Below are positions 1 to 9,287 of a DNA stretch of 12,442 nt, one piece after another. The translations under genes and the position numbers were made by a program. Under the pieces are notes generated by a model. The model saw only the letters and a program-made list of their open reading frames with translations, was not told the origin of the DNA and did no database searches. Each line of letters begins with the position of its first letter. Within the stretch, counting starts at the first letter, position 1. Location: NCBI GenBank assembly GCA_021785115.1, contig JAJYGO010000198.1:1-12442 (forward strand), given 5' to 3'. Source of the DNA: Chloroflexota bacterium. Its GTDB lineage: Bacteria > Chloroflexota > Limnocylindria > Limnocylindrales > CSP1-4.

Positions 1-1
1 C

Positions 2-910
2 TCGGGAACGCTCGGTGACAAGGGCTTCTTCGATTCCGCCAACGCGGGCGTGACCAAGGCGGCAACGGACTTCGGCATCCAGACGAAGGTCCTGCAGGCC
101 TCGCCGACCGATCCGGCGCAGTGGCTGCAGAACCTGGAGTCCGTGTCGAACGGTGACTACAACCTCGTCATCACCGGCAGCACGCAGCAGCACGACAACC
201 TGACCCAGGTCGCCAAGGAGCATCCGAACCAGCACTACATCCAGTTCGACGACCAGGTCGCGCTGCCCAACGTGCTCAGCATCGAGTACAAGCAGAACGA
301 CGGCTCCTACCTGGCGGGCGTCCTGGCCGGCATCGTCGCGACCGACAAGGCGGACTTCTCGCTCTCCAGCGGCGGTGGCAAGGTCGGACTCGTCGGCGGC
401 ATGAACATCCCCGTCATCAACGACTTCGTGGACGGCTACAAGCAGGGCGCCGAGTCGGTCGGGATCTCCGCGTCCAACATCCTCGTCTCCTACATCGGCA
501 ACTTCACCGACGCGAACAAGGCCTACAACCTGACCACGGCGATGTACGACCAGGGCGCGGACATCGTGTTCGCGGTCGCTGGCGGCGCCGGGCTTGGCGT
601 CCTGAAGGCGTCGGCCGAGCAGAACAAGTACTCGATCGGCGTCGACTCCGACCAGAACGGCCTGTACCCGGGCCACGTGCTCGCCTCCATGGTCAAGGAG
701 GTCGGCAACTCCCTGTACGACCAGATCAAGGCCGCGATCCTCGGGACCGCACCGTGGGGCCAGCTGCTCCACTACGGCCTCCCGAACAAGGGCGTCGGCC
801 TGATCATCGACACCAAGGACGTCCCCCAGTCGGTGGTCGACAAGATCAACGCCGCCCAGCAGGACGTCGCGAGCGGCAAGGTCGTCGTCAAGAGCGAGTT
901 CAGCCAGTAG
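2..910 (+). CDS. BMP-family (PnrA/NupN-type) nucleoside-binding protein of an ABC importer, 5' end missing
   Basis: This is the C-terminal 302 residues of a periplasmic or lipid-anchored substrate-binding protein of the BMP (Bmp/PnrA/NupN) family, which binds purine and pyrimidine nucleosides and delivers them to the permeases. The frame is open to the window edge, and the first visible residues (GTLGDKGFFDSANAG) match the family's N-terminal substrate-site motif. The ATG at position 50 is therefore internal, and the signal peptide or lipobox lies upstream. Other family marks are GSYLAGVLAG, the glycine-rich KVGLVGG strand and the FAVAGGAGLGVL loop near residues 192-203. The C-terminus is complete (TAG at 908-910). 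The hairpin and ATPase gene follow directly, so it is the first visible gene of the transport operon. The nucleoside specificity is inferred from the family and from the hydrolases downstream. Some BMP proteins bind other ligands, so the exact substrate is open. Confidence 0.9.
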   Translation, partial: SGTLGDKGFFDSANAGVTKAATDFGIQTKVLQASPTDPAQWLQNLESVSNGDYNLVITGSTQQHDNLTQVAKEHPNQHYIQFDDQVALPNVLSIEYKQNDGSYLAGVLAGIVATDKADFSLSSGGGKVGLVGGMNIPVINDFVDGYKQGAESVGISASNILVSYIGNFTDANKAYNLTTAMYDQGADIVFAVAGGAGLGVLKASAEQNKYSIGVDSDQNGLYPGHVLASMVKEVGNSLYDQIKAAILGTAPWGQLLHYGLPNKGVGLIIDTKDVPQSVVDKINAAQQDVASGKVVVKSEFSQ

Positions 911-924
911 TCGAACCTTCCATG

Positions 925-956
925 TCCGCCGGGGACGCGCGCTCGCCCCCGGCGGA
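925..956 (+). terminator. Intercistronic GC hairpin after the binding-protein gene (attenuator or mRNA-stabilising stem)
   Basis: Positions 925-934 (TCCGCCGGGG) and 947-956 (CCCCGGCGGA) are perfect reverse complements, giving a 10-bp stem with a 12-base loop. It begins 14 bases after the stop of the binding-protein gene and ends 60 bases before the ATPase start. No T-run follows (the next bases are TCCCTTCCCTCC), so it is not a classical intrinsic terminator. In transport operons such a stem commonly protects the upstream mRNA or partly terminates transcription, so that the binding protein is made in excess over the membrane parts. The pairing is seen directly; the role is inferred. Confidence 0.6.
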
Positions 957-1016
957 TCCCTTCCCTCCGGGGCCCGATGGCACGGAGAGAGCCAGCGGGA
1001 GACGGGTGTCCGCCAG

Positions 1017-2551
<1,535 letters not shown>

Positions 2552-2555
<4 letters not shown>

Positions 2556-3652
2556 CCGAACACAGCGCCCCGCTGGTCGACGAGACCCTCCGGGGCACGC
2601 TCGTGGCCAACCTGCGCTCCGCTGGCGAAGCCCTCGTCCAGCCGGCACTCACGCTCGCGGCCGCCCTCGTCATCGGCCTGCTCCTCATCGTCGGGATCGG
2701 CGAGAACCCCATCCCGGCCTACCACGCCTTCCTCTTCGGAAGCTTCGACAACGCACTCGACTTCGGGAACCTGCTGGCGAAGGCGACGCCGCTCATCAGC
2801 ACGGCGATCTGCGTGATGATCGCGTTCCGCGGTGGCGCCTTCAACGTGGGCGGCGAAGGCCAGATGTACCTGGGGGCATTCTGGGGGGCGGTCATCGGGT
2901 TCACCTTCGTCGGCCTTCCGGGTCCCCTGCTGATCGTGGCGATCATGATCGCCGCGGGCATCGCGGGCGGCCTGTGGGCCGCGATCGCCGGAGCGCTCAA
3001 GGCGTTCTGGGAGGTGGACGAGGTCGTCAGCACGCTGCTGATGAACTACATCGCGATGCTCATCACGCAGTACTTCGTGGACAACCAGTTCAAGGACGTG
3101 ACGGCAGGCGGGCCGATGACCGCCTACGTCGCCAGGCAGGCCTGGCTGCCCCAGATGCTCCCCCCTTCCGCGGTGACCATCGGCCTCCTCATCGCCATCG
3201 CCATCGGGATCGCGAGCTGGTTCCTGATGTTCCGCACGGTGTGGGGGGCGAACGTCCGCGCGGTCGGCACGAACAGGCGGTTCGCCCAGGCGATGGGGGT
3301 GAACGTCCGGCGCACCCTGATCCAGACGATGTTCATCTCCGGCGCAGTGGCGGGGATCGGCGGCGCGATCGAGGTGATGGGCGTCGAACACCGCTTCTAC
3401 CAGGGCTTCTCGCCGGGCTTCGGCTTCCTGGGCCTGACCGCCGCCCTGCTCGGGCGGCTCAACCCGTGGGGCACGCTGGCGATGGCGTTCCTCTACGCCG
3501 CGCTCCTGAACGGCGCCGCGATCATGCAGATCCAGACGCCCGTCCCGAATCCGCTGGTGAACATCCTCGAGGGAATCATCGTCGTGGTGATGACCGCCAC
3601 GGCCCGGCCCGCCATCCGCGGCCTCCTCCGTCGAAAGCGGGCCGCAGCGTGA
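2552..3652 (+). CDS. Nucleoside ABC importer permease 1 (BPD_transp_2 family, NupP-like)
   Basis: A 366-residue integral membrane protein, one of the two channel-forming subunits. After a polar N-terminal stretch of about 30 residues, the first hydrophobic helix spans about 31-49. Further membrane segments lie near 78-92, 106-122, 125-148, 159-175, 206-227, 256-275, 288-301, 306-324 and 335-351. The family motif FNVGGEGQM (97-105) is intact, as is the EVDEVVSTLLMNYIA stretch (154-168). The C-terminus is a basic cytoplasmic tail (LLRRKRAAA). Translation is coupled to the ATPase gene through an ATGA overlap, with GGAG at 2541-2544 as ribosome site. Its last codons overlap the second permease by four bases (GTGA). 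It belongs with the second permease as a heterodimer. Confidence 0.92.
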
Positions 3653-4581
3653 GCGGGCTTGCGCAACTCGTCAACGCGGACCTTGTCGGGGCGCTGCTCC
3701 TCTACACGACCCCGATCCTCCTGGCGGCCATCGGCTGCGTCTTCACGCAGCAGGCGAACATCCTCAACATCGCGATGGAAGGGATGATGCTGACGGCGGC
3801 CTTCTTCGCCATCGCGGTGGGCGCCGCAACCCAGAGCGTGGCCCTCGCCCTCGCCGGCGCGATCGCCTCCGCCCTGGTGATGTCGGCGGTCTTCGGCTAC
3901 GTGGTGCTCGTGCTCGGGGCCGACGTGTTCGTGGCCGGCATCGGGATCAACCTGCTCGCCGACGGGGTGACCGTGTTCCTCCTCGAGCGGCTGTACAACA
4001 ACGAGGGCAGCTACACCCCGACCACGTTCCCCACCATGTGGCAGCTGGCCCTGCCCAGTGGCTGGGCCAACGCACCCGTGCTGGGCTTCCTGTACCACGC
4101 CCTGAACGGGCAGACGGTGATCGTCTTCGTCGCGCTGCTCCTCGTGGTCGTCTCGCACATCGTGCTGTACCGGACGAAGATCGGCGTCCACATCCGCGCC
4201 ACCGGCGAGAACCCGGAAGCGGTCGAGGCGGCCGGCCTCAATCCGACCTGGCTCAAGTTCCTCACCGTCATGATCAGCGGCGTCTGCGCCGGGCTCGGCG
4301 GGGCGCAGCTGGCGATGGCCACCCTGGACGAGTTCATCCGCGAGATGACCAACGGCGTGGGCTTCATCGGGCTCTCCGCCGAGATCTTCGGCAACGCGAC
4401 GCCGATCGGGTCGCTGATCGCGTCGGCGGTCTTCGGTCTCGCGAACGCGGTCGCCGACCGCGTCCAGGTGATCCCGAGCCTCAACGTGTCGCCCGACCTG
4501 GTGCTCATGCTCCCGTACGTGGTCACCCTCGTGGCCCTGACGCTGGCGATGATCCGGCGTCGGCGCGCACGGATCGCCTGA
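3649..4581 (+). CDS. Nucleoside ABC importer permease 2 (BPD_transp_2 family, NupQ-like)
   Basis: A 310-residue, highly hydrophobic permease, the shorter partner of the upstream permease. Motifs include NILNIAMEGMM (37-47), the equivalent of the FNVGGEGQM motif in permease 1, and a coupling-helix-like stretch ATGENPEAVEAAGLNP (184-199) between membrane segments, which would contact the ATPase. Roughly eight membrane segments are visible, and the protein ends in a basic tail (IRRRRARIA). The GTG at 3649 is chosen because it forms a GTGA overlap with the stop of permease 1 and places the family's first helix at residues 10-30; no good ribosome site is seen, so translation probably depends on coupling. 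The reading frame is open further upstream only as a shadow of permease 1. The first nucleoside hydrolase starts 17 bases after its stop. Confidence 0.92.
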   Translation: MSGLAQLVNADLVGALLLYTTPILLAAIGCVFTQQANILNIAMEGMMLTAAFFAIAVGAATQSVALALAGAIASALVMSAVFGYVVLVLGADVFVAGIGINLLADGVTVFLLERLYNNEGSYTPTTFPTMWQLALPSGWANAPVLGFLYHALNGQTVIVFVALLLVVVSHIVLYRTKIGVHIRATGENPEAVEAAGLNPTWLKFLTVMISGVCAGLGGAQLAMATLDEFIREMTNGVGFIGLSAEIFGNATPIGSLIASAVFGLANAVADRVQVIPSLNVSPDLVLMLPYVVTLVALTLAMIRRRRARIA

Positions 4582-4586
4582 CAGGC

Positions 4587-4594
4587 AAGGAGGG
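4587..4594 (+). promoter_or_regulatory. Strong ribosome binding site for the first nucleoside hydrolase
   Basis: AAGGAGGG ends four bases before the ATG at 4599. It is the best Shine-Dalgarno match in the operon and fixes the start of the first hydrolase gene. It contrasts with the weak sites of the second permease and the adenine deaminase, which appear to rely on coupling. Confidence 0.7.
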
Positions 4595-4598
4595 CGCG

Positions 4599-5570
4599 AT
4601 GGAACCTCGCTCGCTCATCCTGGACATGGACGTCGGGGTGGACGACTCGGTCGCGATCCTCTACCTGGCGGCGCGCCCGGACGTGCGGATCGCGGCCGTG
4701 GGGAGCGTGCACGGCAACGTGGAAGCCCCGCTCGCGGCCGAGAACGCACGGCGCGTCCTGGAGCTCTGCGGGCTCGACGATGTGCCCGCGGCCACGGGCT
4801 GCTGGCGCCCCATGGCGCAGGAGCTCGCCACGGCCGGATGGGTCCACGGCGAGGACGGCCTGGGCAATACCAACCAGCCGCCACCGCGCCGAGGTCCGTC
4901 GGGCGAGCATGCCGTGGCCCAGCTGATCCGCCTGGCGCACGAGCGGCCCGGCACCTACGAGGTGGTGGCCACCGGACCCCTCACCAACCTCGGCACGGCG
5001 CTGGTGATGGACCGCGAGCTTCCCCGCCTGATCCGGTCCGTCACCATCATGGGCGGCTCCGCGGACGGCGTGGGCAACGCGGCCCCGTTCGGCGAGGCGA
5101 ACATCTGGCACGACCCCGAGGCCGCCGAGCTGGTCTTCAACGCCGGCTGGCCGATCACCATGGTCGGCCTCGACGTGACCATGGTCACGCGCCTCGAGGA
5201 ACCGGAGCTGGCCGCGATCGCCGCTGCGACGACGCCACAGGCGCGCTTCGCGACCGCGATCCTGCAGCACTACCTGGGGGTCTACGCGAAGAGCTTCGGC
5301 GGGCGGCGCATCTGCCCGCTCCACGACCCGCTGGCGGCCGGCATCGCGGCGGACCCGACACTCGTCACGTCCGCGCTCGACGCCGAGGTCCACGTCTCAC
5401 GCGACGGCGAGACGCGGGGCATGACCATGATCGATCGACGTCCCAAGTACATGGAGGCCGAAGGGCGACGGGGGCCCTTCACCCGCGTGGCGCTGCAGGT
5501 CGACTCGCAGCGCTTCGTGGACGACCTGGTGGGCCGCCTCACCCGCCCGCTTCCCGGACGGCCGGACTGA
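4599..5570 (+). CDS. Nucleoside hydrolase 1 (IUNH family, divergent member)
   Basis: A 323-residue cytoplasmic N-ribohydrolase of the inosine-uridine family, predicted to split ribonucleosides into ribose and free base. The N-terminal calcium-binding motif is DMDVGVDD (Asp9, 11, 15, 16), with Val where the usual motif has Pro (DxDPGxDD). Other family positions are present: HGEDGLG at 83-89, TGPLTN (125-130), GEANIWHDPEAA (165-176, with Asn168) and the catalytic PLHDP (His242, Asp243). It is slightly longer than the other three and differs from them throughout. In particular it has an Ile-Trp-His stretch in the ribose-binding loop, so it likely has its own substrate range. Base preference cannot be read from sequence. 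It lies directly behind the importer genes, and the short C-terminal PLPGRPD tail looks disordered. Confidence 0.9.
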   Translation: MEPRSLILDMDVGVDDSVAILYLAARPDVRIAAVGSVHGNVEAPLAAENARRVLELCGLDDVPAATGCWRPMAQELATAGWVHGEDGLGNTNQPPPRRGPSGEHAVAQLIRLAHERPGTYEVVATGPLTNLGTALVMDRELPRLIRSVTIMGGSADGVGNAAPFGEANIWHDPEAAELVFNAGWPITMVGLDVTMVTRLEEPELAAIAAATTPQARFATAILQHYLGVYAKSFGGRRICPLHDPLAAGIAADPTLVTSALDAEVHVSRDGETRGMTMIDRRPKYMEAEGRRGPFTRVALQVDSQRFVDDLVGRLTRPLPGRPD

Positions 5571-5623
5571 CCCGCCGCCCGACCCACCCGCTCACGTCAA
5601 GCTGCCCCGCCGCAGGACCGCCG

Positions 5624-5631
5624 GAAAGGAG
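5624..5631 (+). promoter_or_regulatory. Ribosome binding site that sets the GTG start of nucleoside hydrolase 2
   Basis: GAAAGGAG lies seven bases before the GTG at 5639. The frame has no ATG at a sensible place, and this site together with the immediately following catalytic motif (IILDCDPG) decides the start. The 68-base gap before it (5571-5638) shows no strong hairpin or promoter. Confidence 0.7.
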
Positions 5632-5638
5632 CCCGCAG

Positions 5639-6577
5639 GTGCCCCAGAAGATCATCCTCGACTGCGACCCCGGCCACGACGACGCGATGGCGATCCTGCT
5701 CGCCAACGCGGCACCCGAGATCGACCTGCTGGCGATCACGACCGTGGCGGGCAACCAGACGCTCCCCAAGACCACCCTCAACGCCCGGCGCGTCTGCAGC
5801 CGGGCCGGGATCCGCGGCGTGCCCGTGGCCGCGGGCTGCGACCGGCCCCTGGTGCGCGAGCAGCGAGTCGCCGCGAACATCCACGGCGAGTCGGGCCTGG
5901 AGGGCCCCACCTTCGCGGGCGAGCCGGACGTGCCGCTCGACCCACGCCACGCCGTGGACCTGATCATCGAGCTGCTGATGGCATCCGGCGGCGACATCAT
6001 GCTGGTCCCCACCGGGCCGCTGACGAACATCGGGCTGGCCATGCGCCGCGAGCCCCGCATCCTGCCGAAGATCCGGCACATCTCGCTGATGGGCGGAGCG
6101 TGGGGCTTCGGCAACCAGACGCCGTCCGCCGAGTTCAACATCCTGGTCGATCCCGAGGCCGCCCGGATCGTCTTCGAGAGCGGCGTCCCGATCACCATGT
6201 GCGGCCTCGAGCTGACGCACCAGGCCAAGGCGACGCCGGACATCATCCAGCGCTTCGCGGATCTCCACACGCCGCTCGGCGACTTCGCGGTGGAGATGCT
6301 CCAGTTCTTCGCGAGCACCTACAGGAAGATGCACGGCTTCGACGGGCCGCCGCTCCACGACCCGACCGCGGTGGCCTGGATCATCGACCCGACCCTCGTC
6401 GAGACGCAGCCCGCGCACGTGGACGTCGAGACGCACGCCGAGTTCAGCTACGGGCGCACCGTGGTGGACCTCCACGACGTGCTCGGGCTCCCGAAGAACG
6501 TGCTGGTGGCCACGAAGCTGGACGTGCCCCGCTTCTGGGATCGGATGGTCGGCGCCATCGCGAGCTACGGCGCCTGA
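5639..6577 (+). CDS. Nucleoside hydrolase 2 (RihA/RihB-type ribonucleoside hydrolase)
   Basis: A 312-residue, full-length IUNH hydrolase starting at GTG. The calcium site DCDPGHDD (Asp8, 10, 14, 15) has the His found in E. coli RihA. Further family features are IHGESGL (His82), TGPLTN (126-131), SAEFNILVDPEAA (Asn167) and PLHDP (His240, Asp241). The whole sequence reads closely like E. coli RihA, which prefers pyrimidine nucleosides such as cytidine and uridine, so it may serve pyrimidines. That is an inference, since close relatives differ in specificity. His82 and His240 match the two active-site histidines described for this group. It is followed after 26 bases by a close paralogue, and the two share long stretches of identical DNA. 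The segment 227-237 (TYRKMHGFDGP) keeps a tyrosine that the paralogue lost. Confidence 0.92.
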   Translation: MPQKIILDCDPGHDDAMAILLANAAPEIDLLAITTVAGNQTLPKTTLNARRVCSRAGIRGVPVAAGCDRPLVREQRVAANIHGESGLEGPTFAGEPDVPLDPRHAVDLIIELLMASGGDIMLVPTGPLTNIGLAMRREPRILPKIRHISLMGGAWGFGNQTPSAEFNILVDPEAARIVFESGVPITMCGLELTHQAKATPDIIQRFADLHTPLGDFAVEMLQFFASTYRKMHGFDGPPLHDPTAVAWIIDPTLVETQPAHVDVETHAEFSYGRTVVDLHDVLGLPKNVLVATKLDVPRFWDRMVGAIASYGA

Positions 6578-6603
6578 CGCCGCCGGCGCAGGGAGCCGAC
6601 CCC

Positions 6604-7542
6604 ATGGAGCGACACCCGATCATCCTGGACTGCGACCCGGGGCTGGACGACGCCTTCGCGATCCTCCTCGCGGCCGCCTCGCCGGCGATCGATCTCCGGG
6701 CGATCACCACGGTCGCCGGCAACCACACCGTTGACCGCATGACACTGAACGCGCGGCGCGTCTGCACCGTGGCCGGGATCCGGGACGTGCCGATCGCCCA
6801 GGGCTGCGACCGGCCGCTGGTCCGGCCCCAGATCGTGGGCAGCGACATCCACGGGGAGTCGGGCCTGGACGGCCCCACGTTCGGCCCCCCGACCGTGCCG
6901 ACCGATCCGCGCCACGCGGTGGACCTGATCATCGAGCTGCTCCTCGCCTCGGACGGGGAGATCACGCTGGTGCCGATCGGCCCGCTCACGAACATCGCGA
7001 CGGCGATGCGCCGGGAGCCGCGCATCCTGCCGAAGATCCGGCACATCTCGCTGATGGGCGGGGCCTGGGGCCTCGGCAACCGGACGCCCGCGGCGGAGTT
7101 CAACATCGTGGTCGACCCGGAGGCGGCCCGGATCGTCTTCGAGAGCGGCGCTCCGATCACCATGTGCGGCCTCGAGCTGACGCACCAGGTGATCGCCACG
7201 CCGGGGATCATCGACCGGATCGCCGCCCCGGGGACGCCGGTGGCCGAGATGGCCGCCGCGATGCTCCGCTTCTACGCCTCCACCACGGCACGGCGCCGGC
7301 GCTCCTTCGGCCCCGCGCTGCACGATCCCACGGCGGTCGCCTGGGTGATCGATCCCACGCTCTTCGAGGCAGAGGCGATGCACGTGGACGTGGAGACGCA
7401 CGCCGAGTTCTCGTACGGGCGCACGCTGGTGGACGTCGACGACGTGCTGGGGCTGCCGAAGAACGCGATCGTCCCGACCCGCATCGACGCGGCCCGCTTC
7501 TGGGACCTGCTCATCGACGCGCTCGCCAGCTACCACGCCTGA
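6604..7542 (+). CDS. Nucleoside hydrolase 3 (RihA/RihB-type, tandem duplicate of hydrolase 2)
   Basis: A 312-residue IUNH hydrolase, about 71% identical to its upstream neighbour (222 of 313 aligned positions by hand count, one single-residue gap). The catalytic residues are intact: DCDPGLDD (Asp9, 11, 15, 16), IHGESGLDGP (His83), AEFNIVVDPEAA (Asn167) and ALHDP (His240, Asp241). It differs from hydrolase 2 mainly at 200-237, where it carries an arginine run (TARRRRSF, Arg230-233) in place of TYRKMHGF. In this family that segment helps close the active site, so the copies probably favour different nucleosides. ATG at 6604 follows GGGAG (6591-6595). Its TGA ends two bases before the adenine deaminase ATG, so the two are likely translationally coupled. 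The exact substrate is unknown. Confidence 0.92.
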   Translation: MERHPIILDCDPGLDDAFAILLAAASPAIDLRAITTVAGNHTVDRMTLNARRVCTVAGIRDVPIAQGCDRPLVRPQIVGSDIHGESGLDGPTFGPPTVPTDPRHAVDLIIELLLASDGEITLVPIGPLTNIATAMRREPRILPKIRHISLMGGAWGLGNRTPAAEFNIVVDPEAARIVFESGAPITMCGLELTHQVIATPGIIDRIAAPGTPVAEMAAAMLRFYASTTARRRRSFGPALHDPTAVAWVIDPTLFEAEAMHVDVETHAEFSYGRTLVDVDDVLGLPKNAIVPTRIDAARFWDLLIDALASYHA

Positions 7543-7544
7543 GC

Positions 7545-9287
7545 ATGGACGACCTGCTGATCCAGCACGGCCGCGTGGTCTCCGTGCTGACCGGTGAGAC
7601 GTTCGCGGCCGACGTGACCGTGTCGGGCGACACGATCTCGGGCGTGCTGCCGCCGGGCACCGCCGGCCCCGCCCGCGAACGGCTGGACGCGACCGGCCTC
7701 CTCGTGGTCCCCGGGTTCGTGGACGCCCACATGCACGTCGAGAGCTCGTTCCTCACGCCCGCCACCTTCGCCGCGCTCGCCGTCCCGCACGGCACCACCA
7801 CCGTGCTGGCGGACCCGCACGAGATCGTCAACGTGGCGGGGTCGGACGGACTGCGCTGGCTGGCCAGGGCCGGCGCACGCACCCCCATGACGATGCTGCT
7901 GGGGGTCCCGTCCTGCGTCCCGTCGCTCCCCGGCTTCGAGACCGCCGGCGCGGAGCTCGACGCCGCGGCCATCGCCGGGCTCCTCGACGAGCCGGGCGTG
8001 GTGGCGCTCGGGGAGGTGATGGACTACCGGGCGGTCGTGGGCGGCGAGCGGCGCATGCGGGACGTCCTGCGGGTCGCCAGGGACCGGGGCGTGATCATCG
8101 ACGGCCACTGCCCCGGGATCTCCGGAGCCGATCTCTCCGCCTATCTCGCCGCGGGGATCGATTCCGACCACACGAAGAACCCGCCGCCGGTGGCGCTGGA
8201 GAAGGCTCGCCTGGGGATGCACCTGCAGATCCAGGAGAAGGGCATCTCCCCCGAGCTGATCAGCGGCCTGCTCGCCCTCCCGCTCCGGCCCCCCTTCTCG
8301 CTGGTGACGGACGACGTGGCGGCCGACGCACTCCTGACCCGTGGCCACCTGGATCACGTCGCGCGCCGGGCCGTGGAGGCCGGCCTGCCGCCCCTGGAGG
8401 CGCTGCGCGCGATCACCACCGTGCCCGCGGCCCGCCTGCGCCTCCACGACCGGGGCAGCGTGACGCCCGGGCGACGGGCGGATCTCGTGCTCCTCGAGGA
8501 TCTCGCGTCGTTCCGGCCGGCCATCGTCATCGCCGGCGGCGCCGTCGTCGCGCGAGACGGCGCACCCGCGTGGAACCCGGCCCCGGACGACGCGACGGGG
8601 TTCCGCGAGACGGTCCGGCTGACGCCTCCGCGTGCCGACGACCTGGCGTGGCGCCCGGGTCTTCCGGACGGGCCGCGACGTGTCCTGGCGATCCGCGTCA
8701 ACCCCGTCGACACCTCGACGGCCGCGGAGACCATCGCGGTCGAGGTACGCGACGGGACCGTGCACCTCCCCGCCGGCGCCGCGCTCCTGGCCGTGCTCCA
8801 CCGGCACGGTCGCACCGGGGACCGGGCGATGGCGCCGGTGGTCGGGATGGCGCTCGAGGAAGGGGCGGCGGCCACGACGTACGCCCACGACAGCCACAAC
8901 CTGGTGGTGCTCGGCACGTCCGGGGAGTCGATGGCGGCGGCGGCCCGGGCCGTGATCGACGCCGGCGGCGGGGTCGCCGTGGCCCGGAACGGGAAGGTCG
9001 CGGCGCTGCTGCCGCTGCCCATCGCCGGGATCATGTCGGACGCGCCGGCGGACCGGGTGGTGGCCGAGGCCGCCGCGGTGCGCGATGCGCTGCACGACTG
9101 GGGCTATCGCCACGCCAACGCCTTCATGAGCCTGGCGACCCTGACGCTGCCGGTCAGCCCCGCCCTCAAGCTGACCGACCGCGGACTGGTCGACGTCGAG
9201 CGCCGCGACTGGGCGGCGCAGCCCGGGGACGGGACGGCGGGCCCGGACGGGAGTGAGGGCCCGGAAGGGCCGGAGGGACACGGATGA
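7545..9287 (+). CDS. ade: Adenine deaminase (Ade, amidohydrolase superfamily), divergent subgroup
   Basis: A 580-residue metal-dependent hydrolase predicted to convert adenine to hypoxanthine and ammonia, taking adenine released by the neighbouring hydrolases. Metal-site motifs run in order: DAHMHVESS (His62, His64), ADPHEIVNV (90-97), GEVMDY (Glu157), IDGHCPG (His188), SDH (His209) and VTDD (Asp256-257). The C-terminal adenine-deaminase domain is also present: YAHDSHNLVVLG (446-457), LPIAGIMS (491-498) and LPVSPALKLTDRGLVDV (535-551). Compared with E. coli Ade, the Glu after the strand-6 His (NCHESY) is missing here (SDHTKNPP), and IREGS becomes IQEKGI. It may therefore belong to a separate subgroup with altered substrate use. 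The tail (562-580) is a Gly/Pro/Glu-rich stretch. No ribosome site is evident, and coupling to hydrolase 3 is likely. The stop overlaps the next start (ATGA at 9284-9287). Confidence 0.88.
   Translation: MDDLLIQHGRVVSVLTGETFAADVTVSGDTISGVLPPGTAGPARERLDATGLLVVPGFVDAHMHVESSFLTPATFAALAVPHGTTTVLADPHEIVNVAGSDGLRWLARAGARTPMTMLLGVPSCVPSLPGFETAGAELDAAAIAGLLDEPGVVALGEVMDYRAVVGGERRMRDVLRVARDRGVIIDGHCPGISGADLSAYLAAGIDSDHTKNPPPVALEKARLGMHLQIQEKGISPELISGLLALPLRPPFSLVTDDVAADALLTRGHLDHVARRAVEAGLPPLEALRAITTVPAARLRLHDRGSVTPGRRADLVLLEDLASFRPAIVIAGGAVVARDGAPAWNPAPDDATGFRETVRLTPPRADDLAWRPGLPDGPRRVLAIRVNPVDTSTAAETIAVEVRDGTVHLPAGAALLAVLHRHGRTGDRAMAPVVGMALEEGAAATTYAHDSHNLVVLGTSGESMAAAARAVIDAGGGVAVARNGKVAALLPLPIAGIMSDAPADRVVAEAAAVRDALHDWGYRHANAFMSLATLTLPVSPALKLTDRGLVDVERRDWAAQPGDGTAGPDGSEGPEGPEGHG
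9272..9277 (+). promoter_or_regulatory. Ribosome binding site of nucleoside hydrolase 4, inside the end of ade
   Basis: GGAGGG lies six bases before the ATG at 9284, within the last codons of the adenine deaminase gene. It supports the ATG that overlaps the ade stop as the true start. It also partly explains the Gly/Glu-rich tail of Ade, because those codons double as a ribosome site. Confidence 0.65.

Noticed and set aside
50..52. ATG at 50 as start of the binding protein
   Set aside because: The frame is open upstream, and the residues before it (GTLGDKGFFDSANAG) are part of the conserved BMP fold. The gene is cut by the window edge.
4011..5393. Long minus-strand open frame opposite permease 2 and hydrolase 1
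   Set aside because: Low-complexity Arg/Asp/Gly-rich translation. Both plus-strand genes have intact family motifs.
7530..9281. 583-codon minus-strand open frame opposite ade
   Set aside because: Composition is typical of a GC-rich shadow frame. The plus strand encodes a complete adenine deaminase.
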